Shown here in pieces: positions 37,401-49,524 of a stretch of 64,000 bases of DNA. Each line of letters starts with the position of its first letter. Positions within the stretch are counted from its first letter, which is position 1. Origin of the DNA: Sequoia sempervirens (Eukaryota; Streptophyta; Pinopsida; Cupressales; Cupressaceae). The stretch spans positions 49,632 through 113,631 of the forward strand of contig VDFB02139129.1 of assembly GCA_007258455.2 (NCBI GenBank), given 5' to 3'. The notes under the pieces were generated by a model, which was not told the origin of the DNA, did not search any database, and worked only from the letters and a program-made list of their open reading frames with translations. The translations under genes were made by a program, and so were the position numbers.

Positions 37401-38083
37401 TATGCAATCGGCATTACTGCACCAAGGCTGAAACCCAAAATCTGACATAGTGAATAGAAAGTAGCCAGGAAAGGCTTTCCAAAATAATTCAATCTTAAGG
37501 GTTCCTGGTCACTAGGGCTGATGTGAAATTGTGAATCCCATGCCTTAACCAGATGAGGTGGAAGTAGCTTAACCCTAACAAGAGATTTTAATTTTATATA
37601 CTCCTTCATTTCTTCAAGATTAATAGGAACCGAGTCATCACTTGGCTCACTCAAATCAAAAGTCTATTGGATAAAATCTCTGTTAATTTCCAGTAGAACC
37701 CCTCCATCATTATCTCTGATTACCTGTGTGATAGGGTCATATCTTATGGCCACTGCTCTAAGTAAGTCCACATCAGGGAACATATTTGGAACAACCATAT
37801 TTCCCATGTCGTACCTCCATCCATTTGAAAAAGGATGAGGAAAATTCCTTTGTCCATACCATAATCTGAACATTTGTAAGCCTGTGAGTGGAACCCTAGC
37901 ATCAACAATGTTGAAATTATTACACACCAACCCCTCCCCTAGGATTTTCCCTCGCATCAACACCAAACCTTTCCTTCTGTCATTTGTTGATAATGGAAAT
38001 TGATCTAGGAAATCATTGTACAAGTTTCTTTTCAAATACTTAATGTGGCTAGAGTGCTGCTTGGTTGGCGCCATTTTAGACAA
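34435..38083 (-). pseudogene. Long decayed minus-strand ORF of unknown family
   Basis: Starting at ATG 38083 (MAPTKQHSSHIKYL), a protein of about 1200 residues can be followed to TAA near 34435 through about eight stops and two frameshifts (between 36780 and 36590, and between 35460 and 35070). The N-terminal half looks globular, with motifs 'NGWRYDMGNM', 'LVKAWDSQFHISP', 'GFSLGAVMPIAYMFMG', 'WGDIIPYPVSIVLRIYGF' and 'ATFYSLCQ'. Next come a helical segment ('KWIAYSKLLDIMHEMDPMYD'), a Pro-rich stretch with a basic, NLS-like 'PKRQR', a Lys/Glu-rich coiled coil (35400-35460) and a C-terminal helical part ending 'WVAKYLNDDE'. No catalytic motif was recognised. Its plan resembles 23491-27540 and extra ORFs of large plant retrotransposons. 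It has no introns and could also be a retro-copied host gene. Confidence 0.5.
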
Positions 38084-38635
38084 ACTAGGGCCTCATTACA
38101 ATGTTACACTTGAAGTGGCTATGACTAAGCAGAGATAGGAAATTATAAAGTAAAAATACCGCAATTCCTCACAATTTATGATTAAACAATAGCCCTAACA
38201 AAATATTTTAATGAACTCAGTGACAAGCATAGCAGACCCCCCAACTTTCCCAAATTTAGGTGCAGAATGACTAGGAAACAGAGAAAATTAACTCACGGCT
38301 TTTTTTGCACAAATTCCAATTTCTGGCAGCAGTTGCTTGCAATTTCACCTTTGGCTCAGAAACTGTTTTCACGAAATACTTGGATGCTTTGTGATACAAA
38401 TGAGACAAGTAAATTGATTTTATGTCGATCAAATTTTGCTAGTGGATGTCTCATCCGCCATTAAAACTTACTCGTGGGCTGCATAAATGGCTCCAACCAT
38501 AAATTTATACATATTTAAATTTGAGCCATTGATCCTCCAGTTTGATCAAATCATCGATGGCCATCTTCAAAACAGGTTGACATAATCGCCAACATGGCAA
38601 TAAAGGGGCCCACTATGTCATACGCCGTGAAGGAA
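38084..38635. other. Upstream flank of the minus-strand ORF
   Basis: No gene is supported. If the minus-strand ORF had its own promoter it would be here or in the following repeat array. No clear TATA box was identified. Confidence 0.35.
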
Positions 38636-39750
38636 TGCCACGTGGTGGTTGCCTGTGATATCGTAATCCTTTGATTTATCATTACGGGATGGCGGGCACG
38701 ATCGATCTTTTTACCATAAAGCCTGCTCCTTCAAAAATGGTCGCTGTTCTTTCCTCTAACTGTTGAGCAACTTTTCCCTTAAAATCATAACATCTGCGTT
38801 GAAATAAAACACGTACATCTTATAAGCACATTAGTAATCTACCCTGTAATACATTTAAAACCGGTGAACGCTTTCTTCACTCCTTAGGCTTCATTGCATG
38901 AGACATGTGGCAGGCACCCGCGACATCACGATCCCAAAATTTCTAATCACGGGATGGTGGGCATCGCCAATTTTGAAGAGACAACTCATCAATGGTCATG
39001 CAGATTTCATCCTTTATGAAGGGCATGTGGCACCCGCCCATGATATCACGATCCCTGTAATCGCTGATCGCGGGATAGCGGACACCATTGATCTCGTTCC
39101 TTTAACACAGTCGCCAGCCATGTCGTTAACCTTCGAGCAACTTTTCTAATGAGATTATAACATATCCATGGATTTAGAACATGTGCGTCTAGAGAACACT
39201 TTAGTAATCTATCCCTTAATACATTTAAAGCCTGCTAGTGTTTCATTTACTCATCAGATGAGACACGTGGCGCCCGCCCATGATTTCGCAATCAACCCAA
39301 GCACCATCATAGGATGGCAGGGAATGACTCAGATCAAATGGTAATTGGTCAGCGATAGCTCAAATTTGATCCCCTGAATAGGACACGTGGCGCCCACCCG
39401 TGATTTCACGATCCTTGAATTCCCGATCACAGGATGGCGGGTACCGTTGATATCTACAGGAAATAGATCAATGACAGCACTAAATCAACCCTTGAGCTCC
39501 CCCGGATAGGACATGTGGCTCCCACCCATGATTTCGTGATCCTTGAATTCCCGATCACGGGATGGTGGGCACCGTTGATATTTGTAGGAAATAGATCAAC
39601 GACATCACTAAATCAACCCTAGAGCTCCCCGGATAGGACACGTGGCGTCCACCCATGATTTTGCGATCCTTGAATTCCCAATCACGGGATGGCGGGCACT
39701 GTTGATATCTGCAAGAAATAGATCAATGACAACACTAAATCAACCCTTGC
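38636..39750 (+). repeat. Seven-unit array of G-box/hairpin repeats
   Basis: Units contain ACACGTGGCGCCCGCCCATGA (or ATGTGG variants) then 'ttcacgatcc' and 'gatcacgggatggcgggc'. GCCCGCC(C)AT near the start pairs with ATGGCGGGC at the end, so each can form a stem-loop. CACGTGG cores lie near 38638, 38904, 39025, 39264, 39384, 39512 and 39639. The last three units are regular 127-128-bp tandem copies. The earlier ones belong to a longer period of about 370 bp (38760-38900 resembles 39130-39262). CACGTGGC is the plant G-box/ABRE core; whether it acts as such here is unknown. Confidence 0.8.
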
Positions 39751-41981
39751 AAAATAAAACATTCATTAAAAGGAGAAATAGGCATTACTAGGCAGACGAC
39801 AAATAAAACAAGAGCTGCAGGGCAGCGAAGTTCTTGCTAAAAAGTTATTAAATAGTTATGTTTTAAGAAGTTAGAAATAAAATTATTGATGAGGTGGGAC
39901 TCTTGTGTAAGAAGAGTAAATGATTAAATTAAGGATTGAATTTGTTGTTATAACTTTAGTTGTAATATATTAAATTATATTTTAGATGGTATATATGTTA
40001 CATATATATTGTATATATATTATAATATTATAATGATATTAAAATCATATATTAGATATTATATATGTTACATATGTATTATATAGTGTATATATTATAA
40101 TATGTTGTTAAATTAATAATATAATATATTAAAAATATATTATTTATTTGAATTTGTTATTAGATTATTTTATATATTTGAATTTAATAGAATGGAAAAT
40201 AGAAAAGTAGACAAGCTAAGTTAAATTATTTATATTGGTAACATAGGAGACAAAAATTAAGAGAAAATATATTATTCAAAATTATAAAAAATAAAACAAT
40301 ATGCTACTTATAACACTATTTTTTCATGAAGTGACTATTTAAATTTCAAATAAAAACATAAATATTAAAATATGTAACATAAATTTTAATTTATTTTAAA
40401 ATATAAAAATCTAATTAAAATGTGGTAATTTGTTTTAGAGTTTAGACTTAGATTTCTATTTTCCCTATTTTTATTATTTTGATCTTGCATGCTTACATTA
40501 ACCATAATTCATTGATACATAGGAGAGATAATATTTTTTTATTTTGATTAATAAAAAAAGGTAAGTATTAAAGATTGAATAAATTAAAAATCATAATAAA
40601 AGATTGATTCAAGAAGAAAATTATTAAAATTAAAATTATTTATATTAATAATTAAAATATAAGATAATAAAAAATTAAAGGTTGAGAATTTTTAAACTTA
40701 ATTATTATAGTGGATGTCTTAAGCAATTATTCTTTTGGAAATATCAAAACTAAGAATGAAACCAACATAAAATTTTAATAAAATATATTTCAATAAAATG
40801 ATGTGTACACTAAGTTAAAGCATTTATATTGCTAGTCAAATGGTATGTAGGGAAAACGAAAACTAAGAGATAAAAATATTTAACAAATAAAAATATATAC
40901 TATCTATAGCAACAATTTTTTGGGGGATAGAAATTTATAAATTATAGGTTGGATGGTAAGGCTAACAATTTTTGTTGTGGTTTGTATTTTTCTTCTATGC
41001 TTTGTTTGTGCTAGGCTGTTGCCCATCTATCTTTCACTCTCTTTGTTTATGCTTGTGTTTCTCCTTTTAGTTTTTAGTTGTTTTGTGGGTTGAGGTGTCT
41101 ATGCTTTTTCTAAACAAAACCATTTAAAATTAAATTATATCAGTAGTCAAATGCTATGCAAAAAATAAATAAATAAATAAATAAAAAATCTTACTTTGTA
41201 AAATTGGAAAACCTAATTATTATAATGATGAGTTTGATTATATTAAAAGAAAGGTAAAGATCACATGAATTATTCACACTTAAAAAATTGGAAAACATCC
41301 TACTTATAGCAACACATTTTTTTACTTATTAAATAGTGACTATTAAAATTCCTAATAAAATGAATAAATATTATAGTATAGCATAATAGTTCAAATTCTA
41401 ATTAATTTAAAAATATAAAAATATAATTAAAAGAATAAAAATAATTACCATTGTATACCACTAACCTAAAATAATGAAAAAAAAGATAAAAAGTCTTACT
41501 TTGTAAAATTGGAAAGTCATTAATTCAAACTACATCTTATAGAAACTAAAAATATATATCTTTACTTGGTAAAATTGAAAAACCTAATTATTATATTAGC
41601 ACATTTTTTATGTATTAAGAATGTCGAAATTATTATTTAAAAATATTATTTATTAAAATTTAACTTTTTAATTAAAACAATTAAAAAAAGAATAGTCAAT
41701 TTATAACAGTAATCTAAAAGAATGTAAAAAATCTAAATTATATATAAAATAAATATTTCAAAATATAAAATATAAGTATAAATTTAATGAATAGGTTGAA
41801 TGATAAGATTAGCCATAATATCTAAAAATTAAGTTATTCAAAAAAGACTAAAATTTAAATATAAATTTGTTGATTAAACTATAATCTTCTTAAAAATTAA
41901 AAATATTCTTCTTAAAAATTAAAAATATTAATATCAATGTAATTTAACTATTTTAATTTAAAAATATTTTAAATTAATATA
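39751..41981. other. AT-rich gene-free stretch
   Basis: Very AT-rich with no supported gene. A 32-bp string at 39808-39840 (aacaagagctgca...gcagcgaagttc) recurs inverted at 52183-52214. A block of 'ataaataaataaataa' microsatellite lies near 41165-41185. Confidence 0.5.
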
Positions 41982-42110
41982 AAGTATGATTTGTTACTAT
42001 ATATATAAGATTAATAGATGAATAATAAGTATGATTTGTTACAATGTAGGATTATACAAGTGATAAGATTAATAGATAAATACTAAGTATGATTTGTTAC
42101 TATATAGGAT
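41982..42110 (+). repeat. Short tandem repeat (agtatgatttgttac type)
   Basis: Three copies of 'agtatgatttgttactatata' at about 41983, 42027 and 42085, interleaved with 'aagattaatagat', separated by about 45-60 bp. Confidence 0.75.
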
Positions 42111-42137
42111 TACCCACCATTCCATAATAATCGTTAA

Positions 42138-43395
42138 TGGAAGTAATGGAAGCGCCAAAATCGCTTATATCAGGTGAAAATTATGTACCAATTAGATTCA
42201 AGAGAATTGATTTTTGAAATATATTTTGTTATATAATTCACATCTATACATTGATAATAGATTGAAAAAATTCAAATAGAAAAATTATTCAAGTTCTCAT
42301 TGGTTAAAGTGAGAGTTATTAATAACTAGTTAAATTCTGGTGGTGCCTATAGTTCCTTGGCAAGAACTAAAAAATGTATTTATAGAAGAAAAATAAAATA
42401 AATTTATAATTTGTTTTATAATTTCACTTTTAACTTTAAATGTATGTTCACTCATTAAGTTGTATTTTTTTTACAATCAGATTTTTATTTTAGATATTTG
42501 TTTATAAAATATAAAGACGCATTAAAAATATATTAGAAATATTTTTCTTTATATTATATAACATTCATAACATTAAATTAACATAGAATAATTTCACAAT
42601 ATCACTTAACATTCATAACTTAAACCTTTTATACATAATATCAAGTTAATTATAAAAAACACATAAAATTATTTATAAGCAACTTAAATTTTTTAACAAT
42701 TTAATAAAATATAATTTAATATAATTAAGAAAAATTAAATAAGAATTATAGATAAATTTATGAAATATTGATTTACTTATCAAGAAAAAATGAATTATAA
42801 ATTTACCTATTATTGATAAATTTACTTACCAATCTATTTTAACCATCAAGAAAAAAATAATCATTAGTGATTGCAACATTATTGGCACATCTTTTAAACT
42901 AACAAATAAACATTGAAAACACATTTATTTTTTAGTTCCTGCCAAGAGAACTATAGGTGACCCCTTTTCCTTAACAAGTTATTAATAACTTTGATTTTAA
43001 CAAATGAGAACTCAATTTTTTTTTTGTTTGACAAATATTTGTATATAGTTAAAGTAAATATGCAAGATTTTTAACTTTTCAAATTAAAAAAATTAATTTT
43101 CATCAATTTTATTGGCTACAAAACTTTGAGTGATAAGGGCGAAGTTTTAGGAAGCATAAACTTTTTTATTTTTTTCACTTGTAATTAATCTATTTTGTTA
43201 TTTTGAATCTTTTTATTAGTTCCTGCGAGGGAACTATAGGCACCACCAAATCTTAACTAGTTATTAATAATTCTCTTTTTAACCAATGAGAGCTGAAGCA
43301 TTTTTTCTATATTTCAAAATTTAATTCTCTTCAATCTAATTGGTAGACAAATTTCACCCGATATAAGCGATTAATGTGCTTCCATTACTTCTATT
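42138..43395. repeat. Inverted-repeat cluster (foldback/MITE-like)
   Basis: The arm at 42138-42373 ('cgcttatatc' to 'ggtggtgcctatagttcc') recurs inverted at about 43213-43395 with small indels. A third partial arm, also inverted, lies at about 42930-43015 ('tagttcctgccaagagaactatagg'). The pair 42300-42373 / 42930-43015 could bound one MITE, and the outer pair another. No matching TSD was confirmed. Confidence 0.7.
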
Positions 43396-45539
43396 TCAAA
43401 TCTTAACTAATTTTTAGGAGTTTTATTAAACTTAGGTTGTTTATTTCCAATAATTCAACGAGGTAAACCATACTAACTATTTTGAAAATTAAATTACACT
43501 ATAACCATAAATTACTTTTTATTAAATTACACTATAAAAATAAATTACTTTTCATTAAATTACTTACTAATTACCCCTCACATTGGGTAAAATAACATTT
43601 ATTTACTATTTTCCTTTGCATTATTAAAATAATAATAATAATTAATAAAATTGAAACTTTAGATATATTAATCAATAAATTCTATTATAATAGTGAGCTA
43701 TATATCTATTAATCATCATCATCTAAAATGTTAATACCAATTACTCAAAAAAAGTACTTTTTAATATAAATTAATTAATTATTATTTAAAAATAAATGAA
43801 TACCTTATAAATTATTTTTGTATTATAATTTAAATAAATTAATACTAATCACCTCTCTTTGTCATAAATTAATTCTAAAACAACACTTATTAAACATATA
43901 TTTAAACTAACAAATTTTCAATTGCTTTGAAATTTGAACTAACTCTAATTACTAAGATACGTTTTGCAAAATAAATGAATAAAGACTACAATAATTATTT
44001 AGAATAAATACTAATTACTTTTATAAAATATTTATTATTTTTAAAAATCAACTTTAAAATTAGCAGTAATTACTTTTAAATCAAATTGAAATTAATATTA
44101 ATAAATTAATCATTTAAATCAATCACAAATTCTATCATATTTATTTTAGAAATAATTCACCTTCTATTTACAACTTATATTAATTACTATATATTAGTTT
44201 GTGAAATAAAACATGTTAACTAATTAATAATTAATAAGGAAATAAATAACTTTATTATATTAATTAAATAAATAGTCTAAATTTAAAGTTTTTTTCTTCT
44301 CATTTAAACTAAAAAAAATGTTTAGTTTTAGCCAAGTTTGAATTTTCATATCCAATTTAAATTTTCATATTAAATATTTTAATATATATATATATAAATA
44401 TAATAAATTTAAATATTTGTAAAGATAAATAAATATATTTTATATTATATTATAATTTTTCAAAAATAAATAAATATTAATTAATAATAAAATTAAAATT
44501 TTATTAATTTTTTTAAAGTAACAAAGCCATTGGCCTCTCCATGGATTTATGCACACTGTAAATATATTTTAAATATTTATATTGAATTAAAATAAATAAA
44601 TAAATATATATATATATAATTATTATATTTATATATGTATTAATTAGTAATATATATATTTATAACTATATAAAGTAAAATTGACATTATTCCCTCTTTT
44701 ATATTAATATTTGAATAAAAATATTATCATAAAATATTAAACTTTAATTTATTGAAGTAATGAAACATATATGATTTTAAAAATTGTAAATAAATTGATT
44801 GAGTAAAATAATTTAGAGGAAATAATATAAAGAAAATTTATTTTAATTATTATATTATTTTTTTATAAGAAAAACATAATTTCCTTCAAGATCTTTTCAT
44901 AAGAATATGAGTTTGAGCCACATAAAATTATTTTAGAAAAAAAACTATCTTCAAAACAAATTTTAATTTTCAAAGAACATAAAAATTAAATATATGCATT
45001 TTAATATTTGAGTCAAATATAGATTTTTAAGAAATATTTTTTTTAATTGATTCCTCTACTTGTTAAGTAGGAAAGCATAACTAGCTATGCATATTCATCT
45101 CAATTCCTTTCAACCTTATAAGTTAATATTCAAGTAGATACCTACTTATCAATTAGGAAAACCTGACAAACTGTGTAGATTGTTTGTAACTATGTTTACC
45201 TAAACAAACTCTTTCTATTCCTCTCAATTCCTTTCATCCACACGTGTTCATTCTAAACTATAAAAAATAAACTACCTCATCCTCAAAAAAATTTGGCTAC
45301 ACAACAAGTACAATTACGTTTCTTAATCTATAACATCATGTAATATTGTAATCTTATCAAAATATTATCTTTTGACAACTCAAGCATGATCATCCTTAAA
45401 TTGTTTCAAAAATTTATATCTATTGGATAACATAGTGAATTTGAGCAACTTAGTTTTCCCTAGATTTTGAAAGCAATTATAGTAGCATTGAGCTTAGAGA
45501 CCACAATGTTGTATTATGACTATTTTTTTTTTTTCCTTT
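43396..45539. other. AT-rich gene-free stretch
   Basis: Mostly AT-rich low-complexity DNA. A short GC-richer island at about 44520-44562 (ggcctctccatgg) stands out but is too short to identify. No gene is supported. Confidence 0.5.
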
Positions 45540-45541
45540 AG

Positions 45542-45628
45542 ATGGACTTGACAGCATATGTAGAGAAGCATGAATTTGTTTTCGATGTAGTCCTAGATGA
45601 GCATGTCACAAATGATGATGTGAACTAA
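45542..45628 (+). pseudogene. Isolated kinesin-13 motor exon fragment
   Basis: Right after a polypyrimidine tract and AG (an acceptor, '...tttccttta-g'), the frame reads 'DLTAYVEKHEFVFDVVLDE' and continues 'HVTNDDVN' to a TAA at 45626-45628. This matches the N-terminal part of the kinesin-13 (MCAK-like) motor domain, where family members read DLT.YVEKHEF.FDAVLDE.V.N.EVYR. It is one exon of a microtubule depolymerase motor. No P-loop or switch exons are seen nearby. It ends in a stop instead of continuing to EVYR, so it is a captured or decayed fragment. The family call rests on memory of the motif. Confidence 0.75.
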
Positions 45629-45989
45629 TGTACCCATGCCATTGTTCTCATTTGGAGTAAAATCATTATATCATGCTTATAACTATCCTTGATTACGTCT
45701 ATCAATAGATTGCCTAATCTCCATTGAGAATGTCATAATCTAAAAATATTGTCAGGTGAATGGCATAATCTATAAAAGGGGTTAGATATTACTATTATTA
45801 ACACCTAGAGTTTTCACATGGTACACCACTATTGTAGTCGATGTAATACAAATTTGGTCGGAACATTTATCTCTCTTAATGGTGTCAGAAGTTCTATCTT
45901 AATGTTGATGACTAAAAGCAAACTGGATGTTGAAAGAGTGTTGGTTAAACTTGAATTTTTATGGTATGTCATACTTCTATGGTTTGAAT

Positions 45990-46500
45990 TAGTGTTATGA
46001 TTAGGGTCAAATTCAAGTTATAGTTAGGGTTTATTTAGGCTTATTTTGGTTAATCTTACAATTGGGGTTTAACTAGAATGCTAATTGAACCCTAATTTAA
46101 CCCCTACAACAAGGTTCAATTAGAGTCAGGGTTCGAGTTCAATTAGGGTTGGGGTTGGCATTCAATTAGTGTTATGATTAGAATCAAGTTCAAGTTACAA
46201 TTAGGGTTCAATTAGGCTTATTTTAGTTAGGTTTTAATTAAGGTTTTAATTAGGTTAGTTTATGGATTCAATTAGGGTTAAGGTTAGGGTTCATTTAGAT
46301 TAAGGTTCAAGTAGAGGTTCAATTAAGTTTAATTAGGGTTGTGATTATTGTTTAAACGGTTAGGGTTGTGTTAAGTTAGGATTAAAAGTATTAATCTAAG
46401 AATAAAACGAGCTAAGGTTAAACTATAGTAAGTGGTAGAGTTAGGCTTAAATTAGGGTTTAATAAAGGATGAAGATGCAAATAAGGGTATAATAATATTG
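45990..46500 (+). repeat. Degenerate telomere-like satellite, G-strand polarity
   Basis: Many 'ttagggtt', 'caattaggg' and 'gttagggttc' words, with 4-20-bp spacers such as 'caatta'. True runs are short. The unit is TTAGGG-like rather than the canonical plant TTTAGGG. Confidence 0.85.
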
Positions 46501-46591
46501 GTTAATTTTAAATCATGACCATGCTAGATGCCAATTTGGTTTAAAGACCCCATATTGAAATACAGAACATTATTCCTATATACCTTAGATA

Positions 46592-46822
46592 TTGTTCATA
46601 TTTATTATCATTGTGTTTGACCTCATGAGAATGCTTCAGAGTAAAGTACACCTTGCAAATCCACCTACACAAGGAGAACCATTCAATCTCTCAAAATTTT
46701 ACTGTTATTCTAGAATGATTATCAAATTGGATATGTCCAAAGCCTTTAATAAGTTGACTTGGCAACTTCTATACTACATATACCTCTTGTCAACTTCAAC
46801 TAGGGGAGTACTAATTGCATAA
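46592..46822 (+). pseudogene. LINE reverse-transcriptase fragment
   Basis: The reading 'MIIKLDMSKAFNKLTWQLL' is the LINE RT motif A block (KLDMSKAFDrv.W.fL) with the catalytic Asp replaced by Asn. Only about 75 codons are open. It is a remnant of a non-LTR element. Confidence 0.7.
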
Positions 46823-47786
46823 TGAATTGTCTTCTTTTTCAATTCGATTAATCATCCTCCATAGGGTCTTCTTCATAAATTAGGGGATTAAGTTAAAGAG
46901 ACCCATTATCATGTTTTTTTCCATCAAAATGGTAGAGGACCTTAGTGTAGAACTTATACTAGCTAGTATGTTACAAAAATTTACATGACTTCCAATTCTA
47001 GCAGCACAAGCTAGTACATAGTGTTTGTAGATGTTACCTGACTTACAAGATAGATGAGTTTCTAGAGGAGATGCAAATAAAGACAACTTTTCAATTTGTT
47101 TCAGTGTCGATTATTGGAGTAAAATTTATTGTTAATTATGAATCGACATTGACATATATCAAGTGAACTCGTAGTTTGATACTCTTTGTTACGATTCATT
47201 GGCAGTAATTATTGGATGATTGAAAATCTCTGATTTGTGTTTGGTATAAAAGTTATCTCTTGTGATTTATCAACAAATTAATATTTCTGTTGTGGGCTTC
47301 TTACAGGAACAATATATTTATGCATTTCTTTGAGAGTCTATTCTAATTGATCATAATAAAAAAACTTCTAATTTGAAAATAATATAACATAGAACCAAAT
47401 AGCAGTGAAAATCCCAAACAAAGATTGTCAAGAGTGTATCTCATTTAGTTTTTATTTAATCTTTCTCTTTATGTCTACAATTTCTTGAAGTTTTTCTGAT
47501 CATCCAAATAATTTAACGTTGATGGATATGTAACACATTTAGTTTATTCATGCCCTAGTTCATCATATTTGGCAAAGAGCATGCCCATCTAGAGATGACC
47601 TTAGAATTTGGTTATGACTTATCTAGATATAGTGATGTCGACAAAAATTTAAATGAGACTGAGGATTTGGGAAGCTGAAGAATTAGCCACACATCAATGT
47701 CTAGGATTAACAATTAATACCTAGATAAACATCGATTTCTGCAATTATTAGGTTTGTAATGCAATGGTTGTGATTCTAGATAGTAG

Positions 47787-48244
47787 GTGAGCCAAATTTG
47801 GTTCATGGTGATTGGTTGAAACCTGGTGCAATACTAATTGATCTTGGCTTAAATGCAGTAGAGGTATGACACCTTCTAACTGCCTTTTTCAAAAAAAATT
47901 TGTAAGTAAAATATGGTTAATATATAGCAAATTAAGCTGGTATTGGCATGGTGTGTTGGTTTATAGGTGGCATTGTTGTTCTTTCCACAAAGGTTCCAAC
48001 CCCGTTGGGGTGGTATTGTTGAATGGTTGTATAGGTTCATAGCTTGATTAAAGCATTTATAGATAAAAAAAAATATATATAGCAAATTAAACTTCTTCTT
48101 CTAGTTTTTGTATATAGTCCTAGTGCTAAAGGAATACCAATTAGTTACGTCATGTTTCCTATGAAAGTTCAAGAATAACCGTCAATTAATCCTACCTTGT
48201 AGTGTGGTCTAATAGATATTTCAGTGCTTTCCACTACTCTACAA
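47787..48244 (+). pseudogene. FolD-like 3' exons, unit 1
   Basis: Exon at 47787-47863 reads '[20 protein letters not shown]', then 'LNAVE', after a TAG acceptor and before a GTATGA donor. This is the dinucleotide-fold end of bifunctional methylenetetrahydrofolate dehydrogenase/cyclohydrolase, usually '.QPNMV.G.WIKPGAVVIDVGIN'. The last exon starts near 48118 and is full of small indels (for example 'tagtcctagtgctaaagga'), so its frame is broken. The SINE at 47936-48074 lies in the intron. Family assignment is by motif memory. Confidence 0.75.
47936..48074 (+). mobile_element. tRNA-derived SINE, unit 1
   Basis: About 139 bp. It starts 'gctggtattggcatggtgtg', has a B-box-like 'aggttccaacccc', ends in an A/T-rich tail, and is flanked by the 16-bp duplication ATATATAGCAAATTAA (47920-47935, 48075-48090). 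Confidence 0.8.
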
Positions 48245-49047
48245 GATAAATGAGTTTCTAGGAGATTCAAATAAGACAACTTTTTAATTTATTTTTAATT
48301 GTCGATTAATGACTTACAAGATAGATGAGTTTCTAGAGATGCAAATGAGAACCAACTTTTCAATTTGTTTGATGTCGATTAATGGGTATCTAAAGGAATT
48401 TATTATTAGTTATGGTCATTGACATATATCAAAATTAGACTAAGATTCAATATCATTACGATTCATTGTATGGTATTGGATCGATGTGAAAAATCTGATT
48501 TATTGTTTGTTGTAAAGTTATCTCTTGTGATTTATCAACAAATTATTTCTATTCGTGGGCTTCTTACACAAGACAATATATTTATGCATTTCTTGTAGAG
48601 TCTATTCTAATTGATCATAATAAAAAAACTTCTAATTTTGAAAATAATATAACATAGAACCAAATAGCAGTGAAAATACCAAACAAAGATTGTCAAGAGT
48701 GTATCTCATTTAGTTTTTATTTAATCTTTCTCTTTATGTCTACAATTTCTTGAAGTTTTTTTTGATCATCCAAATAATTTAATGTTGATGGATATGTAAC
48801 ACATTTAGTTTATTCATGCCCTAGTTCATCATATTTGGCAGAGAGCATGCCCATCTAGAGATGACCTTATAATTTGGTTATGACTTATCCAAAGATAGTG
48901 ATGTCGACAAAAATTTAAATGAGACAAGAAGATTTGGAAGCTAAGGGTATACACATCAATGTCTAAGTTAAACAATTAATACCCTAGATAAACATCAGTT
49001 CACACAGTGATGAGTCTATAGTACGTAGTTGTGATTCTAGATAGTAG

Positions 49048-49524
49048 GTGAGCCAAATTTGGTTCATGGTGATTGGTTTAAACCTGGTGCAATACTAATT
49101 GATCTTGGCTTAAATGTAGTAGACCTGTATGACACCTTCTAACTGCCTTTTTAAAAAAAAATTTGTAAGTAAAAGATGGTTAATATATAGCAAATTAAGC
49201 TAGTATTGGCATGGTGTGTTGGTTTATAGGTGGCATTGTTGTTTTTTCCACAAAGGTTCAAACCCCGTTGGGTTGGTATTGTTGAATGGTTGTATCTGGT
49301 TCATAGCTTCGGTCAAAAGCATTTACCTCTTGAATAAAAAAAATATATATAGCAAATTAAAACTATTGCTTCTACTTTTGTATGATCCTAGTGCTAAAAG
49401 AGAATACCAATTAGTTTGTCATGTTTCCTATGAAGAGGATTCAAGAATAACTTCATCAATTAATCCTCTACCTTGTGGTCTTGGTCTAATGAATATTTCA
49501 ATGCTTTTTTCCACTACTCTACAA
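49048..49524 (+). pseudogene. FolD-like 3' exons, unit 2
   Basis: The first exon (about 49048-49134) reads '[20 protein letters not shown]'. The last exon from GAT at 49384 reads 'DPSAKREYQLVCHVSYEED', then 'SINPLPCGLGLMNISM', to 'FSTTLQ', corresponding to family 'DPSA.RGYRLVGDV.YEEA..' and 'ITPVPGGVGPMTIAMLL.NTL'. Several family residues are changed (PVPGGVGP reads PLPCGLGL). At 49525 it runs into 'DK' and stops, at the unit junction. Confidence 0.78.
49199..49344 (+). mobile_element. tRNA-derived SINE, unit 2
   Basis: Copy of the unit-1 SINE with box-B-like 'ggttcaaacccc'. The same flanking 16-mer lies at 49183-49198 and 49345-49360. Confidence 0.82.

Noticed and set aside
38636..39750. 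CRISPR-like array
   Set aside because: Regular spacing and hairpins are present, but the whole unit is conserved, with no variable spacers, and this is plant nuclear DNA.
47876..48085. Minus-strand 69-codon frame in FolD unit 1
   Set aside because: It overlaps the SINE and intron and is a shadow frame.
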